Shown here in pieces: positions 35,413 through 44,480 of a DNA stretch of 64,000 nucleotides. A program made the translations under genes and the position numbers. Where the stretch lies: positions 310,001 to 374,000 of the forward strand of contig CANNFY010000002.1 in NCBI GenBank assembly GCA_947504045.1, given 5' to 3'. Source of the stretch: an uncultured Maribacter sp. (GTDB taxonomy: Bacteria > Bacteroidota > Bacteroidia > Flavobacteriales > Flavobacteriaceae). The notes under the pieces are model-generated. The model made no database searches. It saw only the letters and a list, made by a program, of their open reading frames with translations, and was not told where the DNA came from. Each line of letters starts with the position of its first letter. Position 1 is the stretch's first letter.

Positions 35413-37824
35413 ATGGATATCTCTACAAAAACAAGTAACGACATTTCTTTTGAAGATTTTAGAATACAAATATTACAAGACTACAAAACAGCATTTTTAA
35501 GTAGAACTTGTAGTTTACTTGGTAGAAAAGAAGTGCTTACTGGAAAAGCCAAATTTGGTATTTTCGGAGATGGTAAAGAACTTCCACAACTTGCCATGGC
35601 AAGATCTTTTAAAAATGGAGATTTTAGAAGTGGTTATTATAGAGACCAAACTTTTATGATGGCTATTGGTGTACTAAAGCCAAAAGATTTTTTCCATGCC
35701 CTTTATGCAACTACAGATATAGAAAAAGAACCTATGAGTGCTGGTAGGCAAATGATTGGTCATTATCTAACAGCAAGCCTTAACGAAGATGGTAGCTGGA
35801 AAAGCATAGTACAGCAAAAAAATACGAGTAGTGATATTTCTTGTACTGCCGGTCAAATGCCTAGACTATTAGGTTTAGCACAAGCATCTAAAATTTATAG
35901 AAATTTAAAAGATATTGATGCTTCTAATTTTTCGGTAAATGGAAACGAAATAGCTTGGGGAACCATTGGAAATGCAAGTACAAGCGAAGGAATGTTTTTT
36001 GAAACTATTAATGCTGCCGGAGTATTACAAGTTCCAATGGTAATTAGTATTTGGGATGATGAGTATGGTATATCAGTACCAGCAAAACACCATACCACAA
36101 AAGAAGATATTTCTAAAATATTAAGTGGTTTTCAAAGAACCAATAAAGAAAAAGGATTAGAACTTTTAAAAGTTAAAGGATGGGATTATACTGCTTTAAT
36201 GCATGCATATGAAAATGCAGAAGATATAGCCAGAAAAGATCACGTTCCTGTAGTTATACATGTAACAGAACTAACCCAGCCACAAGGGCATTCTTCCTCT
36301 GGATCGCATGAACGTTATAAGAGTGAAGACCGTTTAGAATGGGAAAGAGAGAACGATTGTAATAAACGTTTTAAAGAGTGGATTCTTGAAACTAGAATAG
36401 CTTCTGAAGAAGAATTAGAAACTATAGAAAAAGAAATAAAAAAAGAAGTTAGACTAGCAAAAAGAGAAGCTTGGGCAGAACACCTAACTACACAAATAAA
36501 TGCTAAAAGAGAGCTAGTTAGCTTATTAGAAAAGGCTGCCAATAAAAGCCCAAATAAAGTTTTTGTTTCTAAAGTAAAAAACGACCTTATTGCAATAGAC
36601 GAGCCTATAAAAAAAGACCTTGCTAGTAGTGCCAGAAGAGCTATGCGCTATCTTATTGGAGAAAACACTCTAGAAAAAGAAAATTTAATTGTTTGGACAA
36701 AAAAATATTTAGAAAATGCCCAAGCAAAGTTTAGCACAAACCTATATAGCGAGAAAAAGTCTAAGGCAACAAATATTAAAGTTATAAAACCAACTTATGA
36801 TAATAATGCAGAACTCATAGATGGAAGAATAATTTTAAGAGAAAATTTTGATGCAATATTTAAAAAATTCCCCGAAGTATTAATTTTTGGAGAAGATACC
36901 GGTACTATTGGTGATGTAAACCAAGGTTTAGAAGGCTTGCAAGCTAAATACGGAGAATTACGAATTGCAGATACCGGAATAAGAGAAACAACAATAATAG
37001 GGCAAGGTTTAGGTATGGCTCTTAGAGGATTAAGGCCTATTGCTGAAATTCAATACTTAGACTATATTTTTTACGCTATGCCTACATTAACAGATGATTT
37101 AGCCACTACCCTATATAGAACTAATGGACTTCAAAAAGCTCCTTTAATTGTACGTACAAGAGGACACCGATTAGAAGGCATTTGGCATTCTGGTTCACAA
37201 ATGGGAGGATTAATTCATCTATTAAGAGGAATGTATATTCTTACCCCAAGAAACATGACACAAGCAGCTGGTTTCTACAATACATTAATGAAAAGCGACG
37301 AACCTGCATTAGTTATTGAGAGTTTAAATGGGTATAGACTAAAAGAGCCAAAACCAACAAACCTAGGAGAATATACTGTACCTATTGGGGTTACAGAAAC
37401 TATAAAAGAAGGAACAGATATTACCTTATTATCTTATGGATCCACACTTAGAATTGTTGAAAAAGCAGCTAAAGAACTTGCAGAAGTAGGTATTGATGCG
37501 GAAATTATAGATGCACAAACACTTTTACCTTTTGATATTAATCACGATGTTTTAAAAAGTATTAAAAAAACCAATAGATTATTAATTATTGATGAAGATG
37601 TTCCTGGCGGATGCTCTGCATATTTATTAGACGAAATTGTAAATAAACAAGGTGGTTACCAATACCTAGATAGCCAACCGGTAACACTTTCTGGAAAAGC
37701 ACATAGACCAGCATATGGTTCTGATGGAGATTATTTTTCTAAACCAAACTCAGAAGATATTTTTGAAAATGCTTATGAAATTATGCATGAGGCCAATCCT
37801 AATGATTATCCTAAATTAATGTAA
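35413..37824 (+). CDS. Fused branched-chain/2-oxoacid dehydrogenase E1 alpha-beta
   Basis: An 803-residue single-chain thiamine-diphosphate E1. The alpha part (~1-370) carries the ThDP region GTIGNASTSEGMFFETINAAGV and SIWDDEYGISVPAKHHTTKEDI; the beta part (~460-803) opens with LIFGEDTGTIGDVNQGLEGLQ and has GQGLGMALRGLRPIAEIQYLDYIFYAMPTL and SHIVDE-like IIDEDVPGGCSAYLLDEI. It decarboxylates 2-oxo acids from Val/Leu/Ile (or pyruvate) and reductively acylates a lipoyl E2. The fused form is usual in Flavobacteriia. E2 and E3 genes are not adjacent, so they lie elsewhere. Isolated by a long upstream gap with a good promoter. Confidence 0.9.
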   Translation: MDISTKTSNDISFEDFRIQILQDYKTAFLSRTCSLLGRKEVLTGKAKFGIFGDGKELPQLAMARSFKNGDFRSGYYRDQTFMMAIGVLKPKDFFHALYATTDIEKEPMSAGRQMIGHYLTASLNEDGSWKSIVQQKNTSSDISCTAGQMPRLLGLAQASKIYRNLKDIDASNFSVNGNEIAWGTIGNASTSEGMFFETINAAGVLQVPMVISIWDDEYGISVPAKHHTTKEDISKILSGFQRTNKEKGLELLKVKGWDYTALMHAYENAEDIARKDHVPVVIHVTELTQPQGHSSSGSHERYKSEDRLEWERENDCNKRFKEWILETRIASEEELETIEKEIKKEVRLAKREAWAEHLTTQINAKRELVSLLEKAANKSPNKVFVSKVKNDLIAIDEPIKKDLASSARRAMRYLIGENTLEKENLIVWTKKYLENAQAKFSTNLYSEKKSKATNIKVIKPTYDNNAELIDGRIILRENFDAIFKKFPEVLIFGEDTGTIGDVNQGLEGLQAKYGELRIADTGIRETTIIGQGLGMALRGLRPIAEIQYLDYIFYAMPTLTDDLATTLYRTNGLQKAPLIVRTRGHRLEGIWHSGSQMGGLIHLLRGMYILTPRNMTQAAGFYNTLMKSDEPALVIESLNGYRLKEPKPTNLGEYTVPIGVTETIKEGTDITLLSYGSTLRIVEKAAKELAEVGIDAEIIDAQTLLPFDINHDVLKSIKKTNRLLIIDEDVPGGCSAYLLDEIVNKQGGYQYLDSQPVTLSGKAHRPAYGSDGDYFSKPNSEDIFENAYEIMHEANPNDYPKLM

Positions 37825-37840
37825 TAAACTTTTAAGCAAA

Positions 37841-38842
37841 TTACATTATTTTAACTAGTAACTCTTTTAGCAAATCTGATGCAGAAAGGGCATTTGCCCC
37901 CACTCCTTTTCCTTTTAAATCCATTATTCTTAAATGGCTAATAATTTGACTTACATTACGCATAGGGTAATTTTTTGCGGCAAGTTGAAACTCATTAACA
38001 AAATAAGGGTTAATACGTAATTTACTAGCTACATTTTTAGAAGAGCGATCCTTTAAACCGTGGTATTGCAATAGCTGCATAAAAAATAAATTTAACACCG
38101 AAACGGTTAATACAAATGGGTTATCTTTTTGATTTTGAGCAAAATAATTTATTATTCTTGTTGCTTTTATAATATTGCGTTCCCCTATCGCCTTTTTTAA
38201 CTCAAAATTATTATAATCTTTACTTATGCCAATATGCTCCTCTATATGTGCTGGTGTTATTTCGGTATTTTTTGGAAGTGCTAATTTTAATTTTTCTAGC
38301 TCGTTATTAATTTTACTTAAATCTGTTCCCAAATAGTCTACCAGTAAAATAGCAGCTTTATTAGAAATTGTATATCCACTAGAACGCAAAACTTTTCTCA
38401 ACCAATCGGACACCTGGTTTTCATATAATTTTTTACTTTCAAAAATTACCCCCTTTTTCTTTATTTCTTTAGAAAGATTTTTTCTTTTATCAAGCTTCTT
38501 GTATTTGTAGCAAATTACTAAAACTGTTGTCTCCTGTGGGTTTTTAACATAATCTATAAGGTTTTCTATTGTTCTAGATAAATGCTGTGCCTCTTTTACC
38601 ACAAGAACCTGATAAGGAGCCATCATAGGGTATCGTTTTGCATTACTAACAATATCTTCTACAGAAACATCTTTCCCATACAAAACCATTTGATTAAACC
38701 CTTTTTCCTCTTCAGAAAGTACATTTTTCTCAATATATTCCGAAATTTTATCAATATAATATGGCTCTTCGCCAAACAAGAAGTAAATAGGCTTTATATT
38801 ACCTGCCTTAATATCCAATACAATTTGTTTTACTTCCTCCAT
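37841..38842 (-). CDS. holA: DNA polymerase III delta subunit
   Basis: A 333-residue clamp-loader delta subunit that opens the sliding clamp. It has the N-terminal RecA-like fold without Walker A (KPIYFLFGEEPYYIDKISEYIE), PMMAPYQVLVVKEAQHLS, the central SYTISNKAAILLVDYLGTDLSKINNELEKL and a C-terminal helical collar. Length and order are normal. It diverges from the small HsdR_N nuclease-like gene with 26 bases between starts. Confidence 0.9.
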   Translation of the reverse strand: MEEVKQIVLDIKAGNIKPIYFLFGEEPYYIDKISEYIEKNVLSEEEKGFNQMVLYGKDVSVEDIVSNAKRYPMMAPYQVLVVKEAQHLSRTIENLIDYVKNPQETTVLVICYKYKKLDKRKNLSKEIKKKGVIFESKKLYENQVSDWLRKVLRSSGYTISNKAAILLVDYLGTDLSKINNELEKLKLALPKNTEITPAHIEEHIGISKDYNNFELKKAIGERNIIKATRIINYFAQNQKDNPFVLTVSVLNLFFMQLLQYHGLKDRSSKNVASKLRINPYFVNEFQLAAKNYPMRNVSQIISHLRIMDLKGKGVGANALSASDLLKELLVKIM

Positions 38843-38868
38843 TAAAAAAAAATCATCAAATTTGCGGT

Positions 38869-39315
38869 ATGTTACCTTTAAATTTCAAGAAATACAATTT
38901 TCGATTCAAAAATAACGAAAATAAGGTGCAAATTTTTGATGTTGTTCGTAAAAAATTTGTTCAATTACAACCCGAAGAATGGGTAAGACAACATGTAGTA
39001 CATTTTTTAATAGAAGAAAAAAACTACCCTTTAAGTCTTATTAATGTAGAAAAACAACTAACAATCAACAGCTTAAAAAAAAGATATGATATTGTTATTT
39101 TTAACCCAGATGGTAGCATAGAGCTTTTGGTAGAATGTAAAGCTCCTAAAATAAAAATTACCCAAAACACTTTTAATCAAATAGCAACCTACAATATGCA
39201 ATTAAATGCAAATTATTTAATGGTTACTAACGGATTACAACATTTATACTGTAAAATGGATTTTATAGAAGAAAAATATACCTTTTTAAGGCAAATTCCT
39301 GATTTTAGCCGTTAA
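38869..39315 (+). CDS. Orphan HsdR N-terminal-type nuclease domain protein
   Basis: A 148-residue protein equal to the HSDR_N (PF13588-like) endonuclease domain alone. PD-(D/E)xK features: Asp in RYDIVIFNPDG (~81), ECK in LLVECKAPKI (~97-99), preceded by EWVRQHVVHFLIEEKNYPLSLINVEKQL. No HsdM, HsdS or helicase is present nearby, so it is not part of a type I restriction system. This gene is commonly found next to holA in Bacteroidota, which hints at a housekeeping DNA role. It precedes the glycosyltransferase by 11 bases. Confidence 0.82.
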   Translation: MLPLNFKKYNFRFKNNENKVQIFDVVRKKFVQLQPEEWVRQHVVHFLIEEKNYPLSLINVEKQLTINSLKKRYDIVIFNPDGSIELLVECKAPKIKITQNTFNQIATYNMQLNANYLMVTNGLQHLYCKMDFIEEKYTFLRQIPDFSR

Positions 39316-39326
39316 TTTGCACCGTT

Positions 39327-40328
39327 TTGAATATAGCTGTAGTAATACTTAATTGGAATGGAGAGGTACTTTTAGAAAGATACCTACCCTCTGTTGTAAA
39401 ATATTCTGAGGGCGCAGACATTTATGTTGCTGATAATGCCTCTACAGATGATTCTATTTCTTTTTTAAAAAAGAATTACCCTTCTATTAAAATTATACAA
39501 AACTCTATTAATGGTGGTTTTGCAAAAGGCTATAATGATGCCTTACAACATGTTACAGCAGATATTTACTGTTTATTAAATTCAGATGTAAAAGTCACTA
39601 AAAATTGGTTAACACCAATAATTAATGCCTTTAAAAATATTCCAGAAGCATCTATTATACAACCAAAAATACTAGACCACATGCGCAAAGAATATTTTGA
39701 GTATGCTGGTGCAGCAGGTGGGTATATAGATCAACTTGGATATCCATTTTGTAGAGGTAGAATTTTTCAGGCTTTAGAGAAAGACATGGGCCAGTATAAT
39801 GATATTCAAGAAATTTTCTGGGCAACCGGGGCATGTATGTTTATTAAAAGTGATGTTTACCATTCTATAAATGGTTTTGACGAAGATTATTTTGCTCATC
39901 AAGAAGAGGTAGATTTGTGCTGGAGAGCAAAAAACATAGGACATAAAGCTTTTTATGTTGGAGAATCTAGTGTTTATCACCTTGGAGGATCTACACTAAG
40001 CAATATGAATCCAAAAAAAACATATTTAAATTTTAGAAATTCTCTCTACTCTATAACCAAAAATTTGCCTCGTAGAAAAGCATTTATTATTATTTTTATA
40101 AGGCTAATATTAGATGGTATTGCCGGAACACGTTTTGTTTTTCAATTAAAACCAAAACATTGTTTAGCCATTATAAAAGCACATGTAAGTTTTTATACGA
40201 ACTTCAGAAAAATGTATAAAAAAAGAGAAAAGAAAAATTTTGTAGAAAATTATTATGCTACAAAGTCCATTGTTTGGTCTCATTTCGTACATCAAGTAGC
40301 TAGGTTTAGCATTTTAGTAAAAGATTAA
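39327..40328 (+). CDS. Family 2 glycosyltransferase
   Basis: A 333-residue GT-A enzyme: VVILNWNGEVLLERYLPSV, VADNASTDDSI, GGFAKGYNDAL, LLNSDVKV (DxD-type metal site) and FDEDYFAHQEEVDLCWRAK. This is the rhamnosyl/rhamnan-type GT2 pattern of surface polysaccharide synthesis. A possible membrane-associated helix is seen near residue 260 (RKAFIIIFIRLIL). TTG start, 11 bases after the nuclease-like gene. Donor and acceptor unknown. Confidence 0.88.
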   Translation: MNIAVVILNWNGEVLLERYLPSVVKYSEGADIYVADNASTDDSISFLKKNYPSIKIIQNSINGGFAKGYNDALQHVTADIYCLLNSDVKVTKNWLTPIINAFKNIPEASIIQPKILDHMRKEYFEYAGAAGGYIDQLGYPFCRGRIFQALEKDMGQYNDIQEIFWATGACMFIKSDVYHSINGFDEDYFAHQEEVDLCWRAKNIGHKAFYVGESSVYHLGGSTLSNMNPKKTYLNFRNSLYSITKNLPRRKAFIIIFIRLILDGIAGTRFVFQLKPKHCLAIIKAHVSFYTNFRKMYKKREKKNFVENYYATKSIVWSHFVHQVARFSILVKD

Positions 40329-40430
40329 CTAAATTACAGTACATATAATTTTACAATTGTATAATTTTGCTATTTAATACTAGAAAAACCATTAATAAAA
40401 TATAAATTATTTAAATTAAGTTTTAGAACT

Positions 40431-41273
40431 ATGAAAAAAGTTATTTTAGGATGTTTAGGAGTAACTCTATTGCTATCCTCATGTGTATCTCAAAAAAAAT
40501 ATGCAGAGTTAGAAGCAAAAGCTAAAGAAACTCAAGATTTATTAAATTCTGCTACAGTAAAATTAAATGACTGTTTAGAAGATAATGCAAAAATTAAAAC
40601 TTTAGAAGATCAAAATGCTTTTCTTAAAGCAAACAATCAAGAGTTAATTAACAATATGGGTAACTTAACTACCCTAACAACTAAAGGAGCAGAAAACTTA
40701 GAAAAATCTTTAGAAAGTTTACAAGAAAAAGATTTAACTATCAGAAAATTAAACAATGCTATTACACGTAGAGATTCTGTAAACTTATCTTTAGTACAAA
40801 GTCTTAAAGGTGTTCTTGGTAATTTAGACGATGAGGATATAGAAATTAGTGTAGAAAAAGGTGTTGTATTTGTATCTATTTCTGACAAGCTATTATTTAG
40901 CAGCGGAAGCTATAACATTACAAGCAAGGCTAAAAAAGTTTTAGGTAAAGTTGCTCAAGTAGTAAACAACAAACCAGATTTTGAATTTATGGTAGAAGGG
41001 CATACAGATGATGTTCCTTACAGAAGTGGTGTTTTAATTGACAACTGGGATTTAAGTGTTAAACGTGCTACTGCAGTTGTACGTGTTTTACAAAACGATT
41101 ATAATGTAGATCCTAAAAGAATGACTGCAGCAGGTAGAGCTGAGTTTGTTCCATTATCTACAACCGAAAAATCTAGAAATAGAAGAACAAGAATTGTTGT
41201 ACTTCCTAAAATTGATCAATTTTATAGTATGATTGAAGAAGGAATGAAAGATCCTGCTATTGGAGGAAAATAA
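40431..41273 (+). CDS. OmpA-family lipoprotein
   Basis: A 280-residue lipoprotein (lipobox LLSSC, Cys ~18). A long coiled coil runs over ~25-125, and a C-terminal OmpA domain (~150-255) binds peptidoglycan: MVEGHTDDVPYRSG, NWDLSVKRATAVVRVLQNDY and SRNRRTRIVV give the Asp and Arg that hold diaminopimelate. It should tether the outer membrane to the wall. A TAATTTTG box lies 60 bases upstream. A decayed paralogue is at 47420. Confidence 0.92.
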   Translation: MKKVILGCLGVTLLLSSCVSQKKYAELEAKAKETQDLLNSATVKLNDCLEDNAKIKTLEDQNAFLKANNQELINNMGNLTTLTTKGAENLEKSLESLQEKDLTIRKLNNAITRRDSVNLSLVQSLKGVLGNLDDEDIEISVEKGVVFVSISDKLLFSSGSYNITSKAKKVLGKVAQVVNNKPDFEFMVEGHTDDVPYRSGVLIDNWDLSVKRATAVVRVLQNDYNVDPKRMTAAGRAEFVPLSTTEKSRNRRTRIVVLPKIDQFYSMIEEGMKDPAIGGK

Positions 41274-41294
41274 TTTCTTATACAGAATAAAATA

Positions 41295-41320
41295 TAAAAG
41301 CAGCCAATTGGCTGCTTTTA
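41295..41320. terminator. Perfect-palindrome bidirectional terminator
   Basis: TAAAAGCAGCC and its complement flank an AATT loop, making a 26-bp perfect palindrome that separates the OmpA gene from the convergent Sua5 gene. Confidence 0.88.
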
Positions 41321-41345
41321 TTATTTTAAATAATATCCTGTAGGA

Positions 41346-41966
41346 TTATAAAATATTTAAACTTCCTTTTCCTTCTCGTATTACCTCTTGTTTTCCTTCC
41401 GATAAATCTATAATAGTAGAGGCTACATTATCTCCATAACCACCATCAATAACAATATCTACTAAATTATTCCACTTCTCATAAATAAGTTCTGGATCTG
41501 TAGTATATTCTAATAATTCATCTTCATCTCTAATAGATGTAGAAACTATTGGATTACCCAACTCTTCTACTAAAATTCTTGCAATAGCATTATCAGGAAC
41601 TCTAATACCTACTGTTTTTTTCTTTTTAAAATCTTTTGGTAAATTATTATTACCCGGAAGAATAAATGTATATGGCCCTGGTAAAGCTCTTTTTAATATT
41701 TTAAACGTGGAGGTATCTATTTGCCTAACATAATCAGACATATTACTTAAATCTTTACAAATAAAAGACCAATTAGCTTTTGCTAATTTTACCCCTTTAA
41801 TTCTTGCAATTTTTTCTAAAGCTCTTGTATTTGTAATATCACAACCTAAACCATAAACAGTATCAGTAGGATAAATAACCAAACCTCCTTTTCGTAAGAC
41901 ATCTACAACACGTTTTACTTGTTTAGGATTAGGGTTTTCTTCATATATTTTAATTAGTTCTGCCAT
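41346..41966 (-). CDS. L-threonylcarbamoyladenylate synthase (Sua5/YrdC/YciO family)
   Basis: A 206-residue YrdC-domain protein. KRVVDVLRKGGLVIYPTDTVYGLGCD (~17-42) is the characteristic start; KANWSFICKDLSNMSDYVRQI, GPYTFILPG and VGIRVPDNAIARILVEELGNPIVSTS follow. It makes threonylcarbamoyl-AMP for the t6A37 modification of ANN-decoding tRNAs. The YciO branch is an alternative reading, since the C-terminal Sua5 extension is absent. It lies nine bases from the helicase gene, in the same direction. Confidence 0.85.
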   Translation of the reverse strand: MAELIKIYEENPNPKQVKRVVDVLRKGGLVIYPTDTVYGLGCDITNTRALEKIARIKGVKLAKANWSFICKDLSNMSDYVRQIDTSTFKILKRALPGPYTFILPGNNNLPKDFKKKKTVGIRVPDNAIARILVEELGNPIVSTSIRDEDELLEYTTDPELIYEKWNNLVDIVIDGGYGDNVASTIIDLSEGKQEVIREGKGSLNIL

Positions 41967-41975
41967 AAAAACACG

Positions 41976-44300
41976 TTAAAGTACTTCTAATTTAGCAAAA
42001 CGCAATAATAACTTTTTTATATCTCCTTTATCAAATTGAATTTCCGCTTTACGATCACTACCTATTCCTTCTAAATTTAATACTTTTCCCCTACCAAATC
42101 TTGTATGGTTTACTAATGCACCAACAACTAAGCCTGGATCTATTGTGTTTGTATTTGCAACAGGTTTTGACAATTCGGGCTTAATTTTACGAAGTTTTCT
42201 AAGTTGATTTTCTGTAGGTTTACCAACTAAAGGCGGAGTACCTCTTTTAGGTTTTGTTTGTCTTAATTTACTTTTGTCTACTTCGCCAAAAATATCAGAA
42301 TCTACAAAAGATTTATAACGGAAACCACCATCTACTGGGGTTAAGTTTTCTACATATTTTTCATCTATCTCTTCTATAAACCTACTTGGCTCAGCATCAA
42401 TTAATTTTCCCCAACGGTATCTGTTTTGCGTATAAGTTAAATAAGCTTGTTTTTCTGCTCTAGTTAATGCTACATAAAATAATCTTCTTTCTTCTTCAAG
42501 CTCGCTACGAGTATTCATACTCATACCAGAAGGAAACAAATCTTCCTCCATACCCACAATATATACATATGGGAACTCTAATCCTTTAGACATATGTATT
42601 GTCATTAATGCAACTCTATCATCATCACCAGGATCATTATCTAGATCTGTTGCAAGAGCTACATCTTCTAAAAATTCACTTATATTACCCGTAGCACCGT
42701 CTAATTCTTTTTGTCCTTCTACAAAATCTTTAATTCCGTTAAGTAGCTCTTCAATATTTTCCATACGAGCAATACCTTCTGGCGTACCATCTTTTTTAAA
42801 CTCTAATAAAACACCCGCTTTTTTTGCTACGTGTTCTGAAAGTGTAAAAGCATCGGTAGTTTCATTCATTACCTGAAAACTCTGAATCATAGTAATAAAG
42901 TCTACTAATTTTCTTTTTGTTCCTGCATTAATTTTTAGATTAATACGATCTAGATTTTGTATAACTTCAAAAATAGAACGCCCGTAATGATTTGCTGCTA
43001 CAACTAATTTATCAATTGTTGTTTGCCCAATACCTCTTGCAGGAAAGTTAATTACACGCTTTAAAGCTTCTTCATCTTTTGGATTTATTACCAGCCTTAA
43101 ATAGGCTAAAACATCTTTAATTTCTTTACGCTGATAAAAAGAAAGTCCACCATAAATTCGATATGGAATATCTCTTTTTCGTAAGGCATCTTCAATTGCT
43201 CTAGATTGCGAATTGGTTCTGTATAACACAACAAATTCTCCATTTTTAAGCTGATGTTGCATCTTATTTTCAAAAATAGAGCCTGCAACAAACCTACCTT
43301 CTTCCGCATCGGTAATACTCCTATGAATTTTTATAGCAGGTCCTTCATCATTATCTGTCCAAACTACCTTATCTAACTGGGTCTTATTATTTGAAATTAC
43401 TGAGTTTGCTGCATTAACAATATTCTTAGTTGATCTATAATTTTGCTCTAAACGATACATAGCAACATTATCATAATCTTTCTGAAAATTTAAAATATTA
43501 CTAATATTAGCTCCTCTAAAAGAATAAATACTTTGAGCATCATCCCCAACTACACATATATTTTGAAATCTATCTGATAGTGCTTTTATAATTAAATATT
43601 GAGAGTGGTTAGTATCTTGATACTCATCTACCAAAATATATTTAAATCTATCTTGATATTTCATTAACACCTCTGGAAATCTATTTAAAAGCTCATTTGT
43701 TCTAAGTAGAAGGTCATCAAAATCCATAGCGCCTGCTTTAAAACAACGATCTACATACTGCTGGTATATTTCACCTAACCTAGGCCTTTTGGCCATAGCA
43801 TCTGCTTCTACCAGCTCCGGATTATTTAAATACGCTTTTACAGTTATTAAGCTATTTTTATAAGATGATATTCTGCTTTGAATTTGCTTATATTTATATA
43901 CATCTTTATCTAAACCTAATTCTTTAATTATAGAAGAAATTAAACGTTGTGAATCTTGCGTATCATAAATAGTAAAATTTGCTGGGTAACCTAGTTTACT
44001 ACCGTCTACTCGTAAAAGTTTTGCAAAAACGGAGTGGAAAGTTCCCATCCATAAATTTTTAGCGTCAGAGTTACCAACAATATTGGCAATTCTTGCTTTC
44101 ATTTCACGAGCAGCTTTGTTGGTAAAAGTAAGTGCTAAAATGTTAAAAGAATCTACACCTTGCGCCATTAAATGGGCTATTCTAAAAGTAAGTACTCTTG
44201 TTTTTCCTGAACCAGCGCCAGCAATAACAATCATAGGACCATCTTTATGCAATACAGGCGCTTTCTGCGCATCATTCAAACCATCAATAAAACTACTCAA
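41976..44300 (-). CDS. UvrD/PcrA-type DNA helicase
   Basis: A 774-residue SF1A helicase. Walker A AGAGSGKTR (~27-35), DEYQDTN (~223), FRGA/QNYRS motifs, and motif VI VALTRAEKQAYL are all present. The C-terminal Tudor-like domain (VGALVNHTRFGRGKVLNL, final ~50 residues) fits PcrA/UvrD. Roles: unwinding in nucleotide-excision and mismatch repair, and removal of RecA or stalled polymerase. The start is a TTG. No TTGGA-N5-TCCAA operator is seen upstream. Confidence 0.93.
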   Translation of the reverse strand: MSSFIDGLNDAQKAPVLHKDGPMIVIAGAGSGKTRVLTFRIAHLMAQGVDSFNILALTFTNKAAREMKARIANIVGNSDAKNLWMGTFHSVFAKLLRVDGSKLGYPANFTIYDTQDSQRLISSIIKELGLDKDVYKYKQIQSRISSYKNSLITVKAYLNNPELVEADAMAKRPRLGEIYQQYVDRCFKAGAMDFDDLLLRTNELLNRFPEVLMKYQDRFKYILVDEYQDTNHSQYLIIKALSDRFQNICVVGDDAQSIYSFRGANISNILNFQKDYDNVAMYRLEQNYRSTKNIVNAANSVISNNKTQLDKVVWTDNDEGPAIKIHRSITDAEEGRFVAGSIFENKMQHQLKNGEFVVLYRTNSQSRAIEDALRKRDIPYRIYGGLSFYQRKEIKDVLAYLRLVINPKDEEALKRVINFPARGIGQTTIDKLVVAANHYGRSIFEVIQNLDRINLKINAGTKRKLVDFITMIQSFQVMNETTDAFTLSEHVAKKAGVLLEFKKDGTPEGIARMENIEELLNGIKDFVEGQKELDGATGNISEFLEDVALATDLDNDPGDDDRVALMTIHMSKGLEFPYVYIVGMEEDLFPSGMSMNTRSELEEERRLFYVALTRAEKQAYLTYTQNRYRWGKLIDAEPSRFIEEIDEKYVENLTPVDGGFRYKSFVDSDIFGEVDKSKLRQTKPKRGTPPLVGKPTENQLRKLRKIKPELSKPVANTNTIDPGLVVGALVNHTRFGRGKVLNLEGIGSDRKAEIQFDKGDIKKLLLRFAKLEVL

Positions 44301-44480
44301 ATCTTCTATAATTTTTAAAATGTGAATTTAGTTATTATTGGCTATAGTACTGGTCTAAAGTATTATTAATTATGAACAAATGAAACTGTATTTTTTAATA
44401 TTAATAAAGGTTCTTTGGACAAAAACTCTTACAATTTGAATATCTTTAAAACTTTAAATGCCTAAAGACCATATTATCTC

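Noticed and set aside
38869-39315. Remnant of a type I restriction-modification locus
   Set aside because: No HsdM/HsdS fragments or mobile-element traces nearby, and the short gene is intact; better read as a stand-alone conserved protein.
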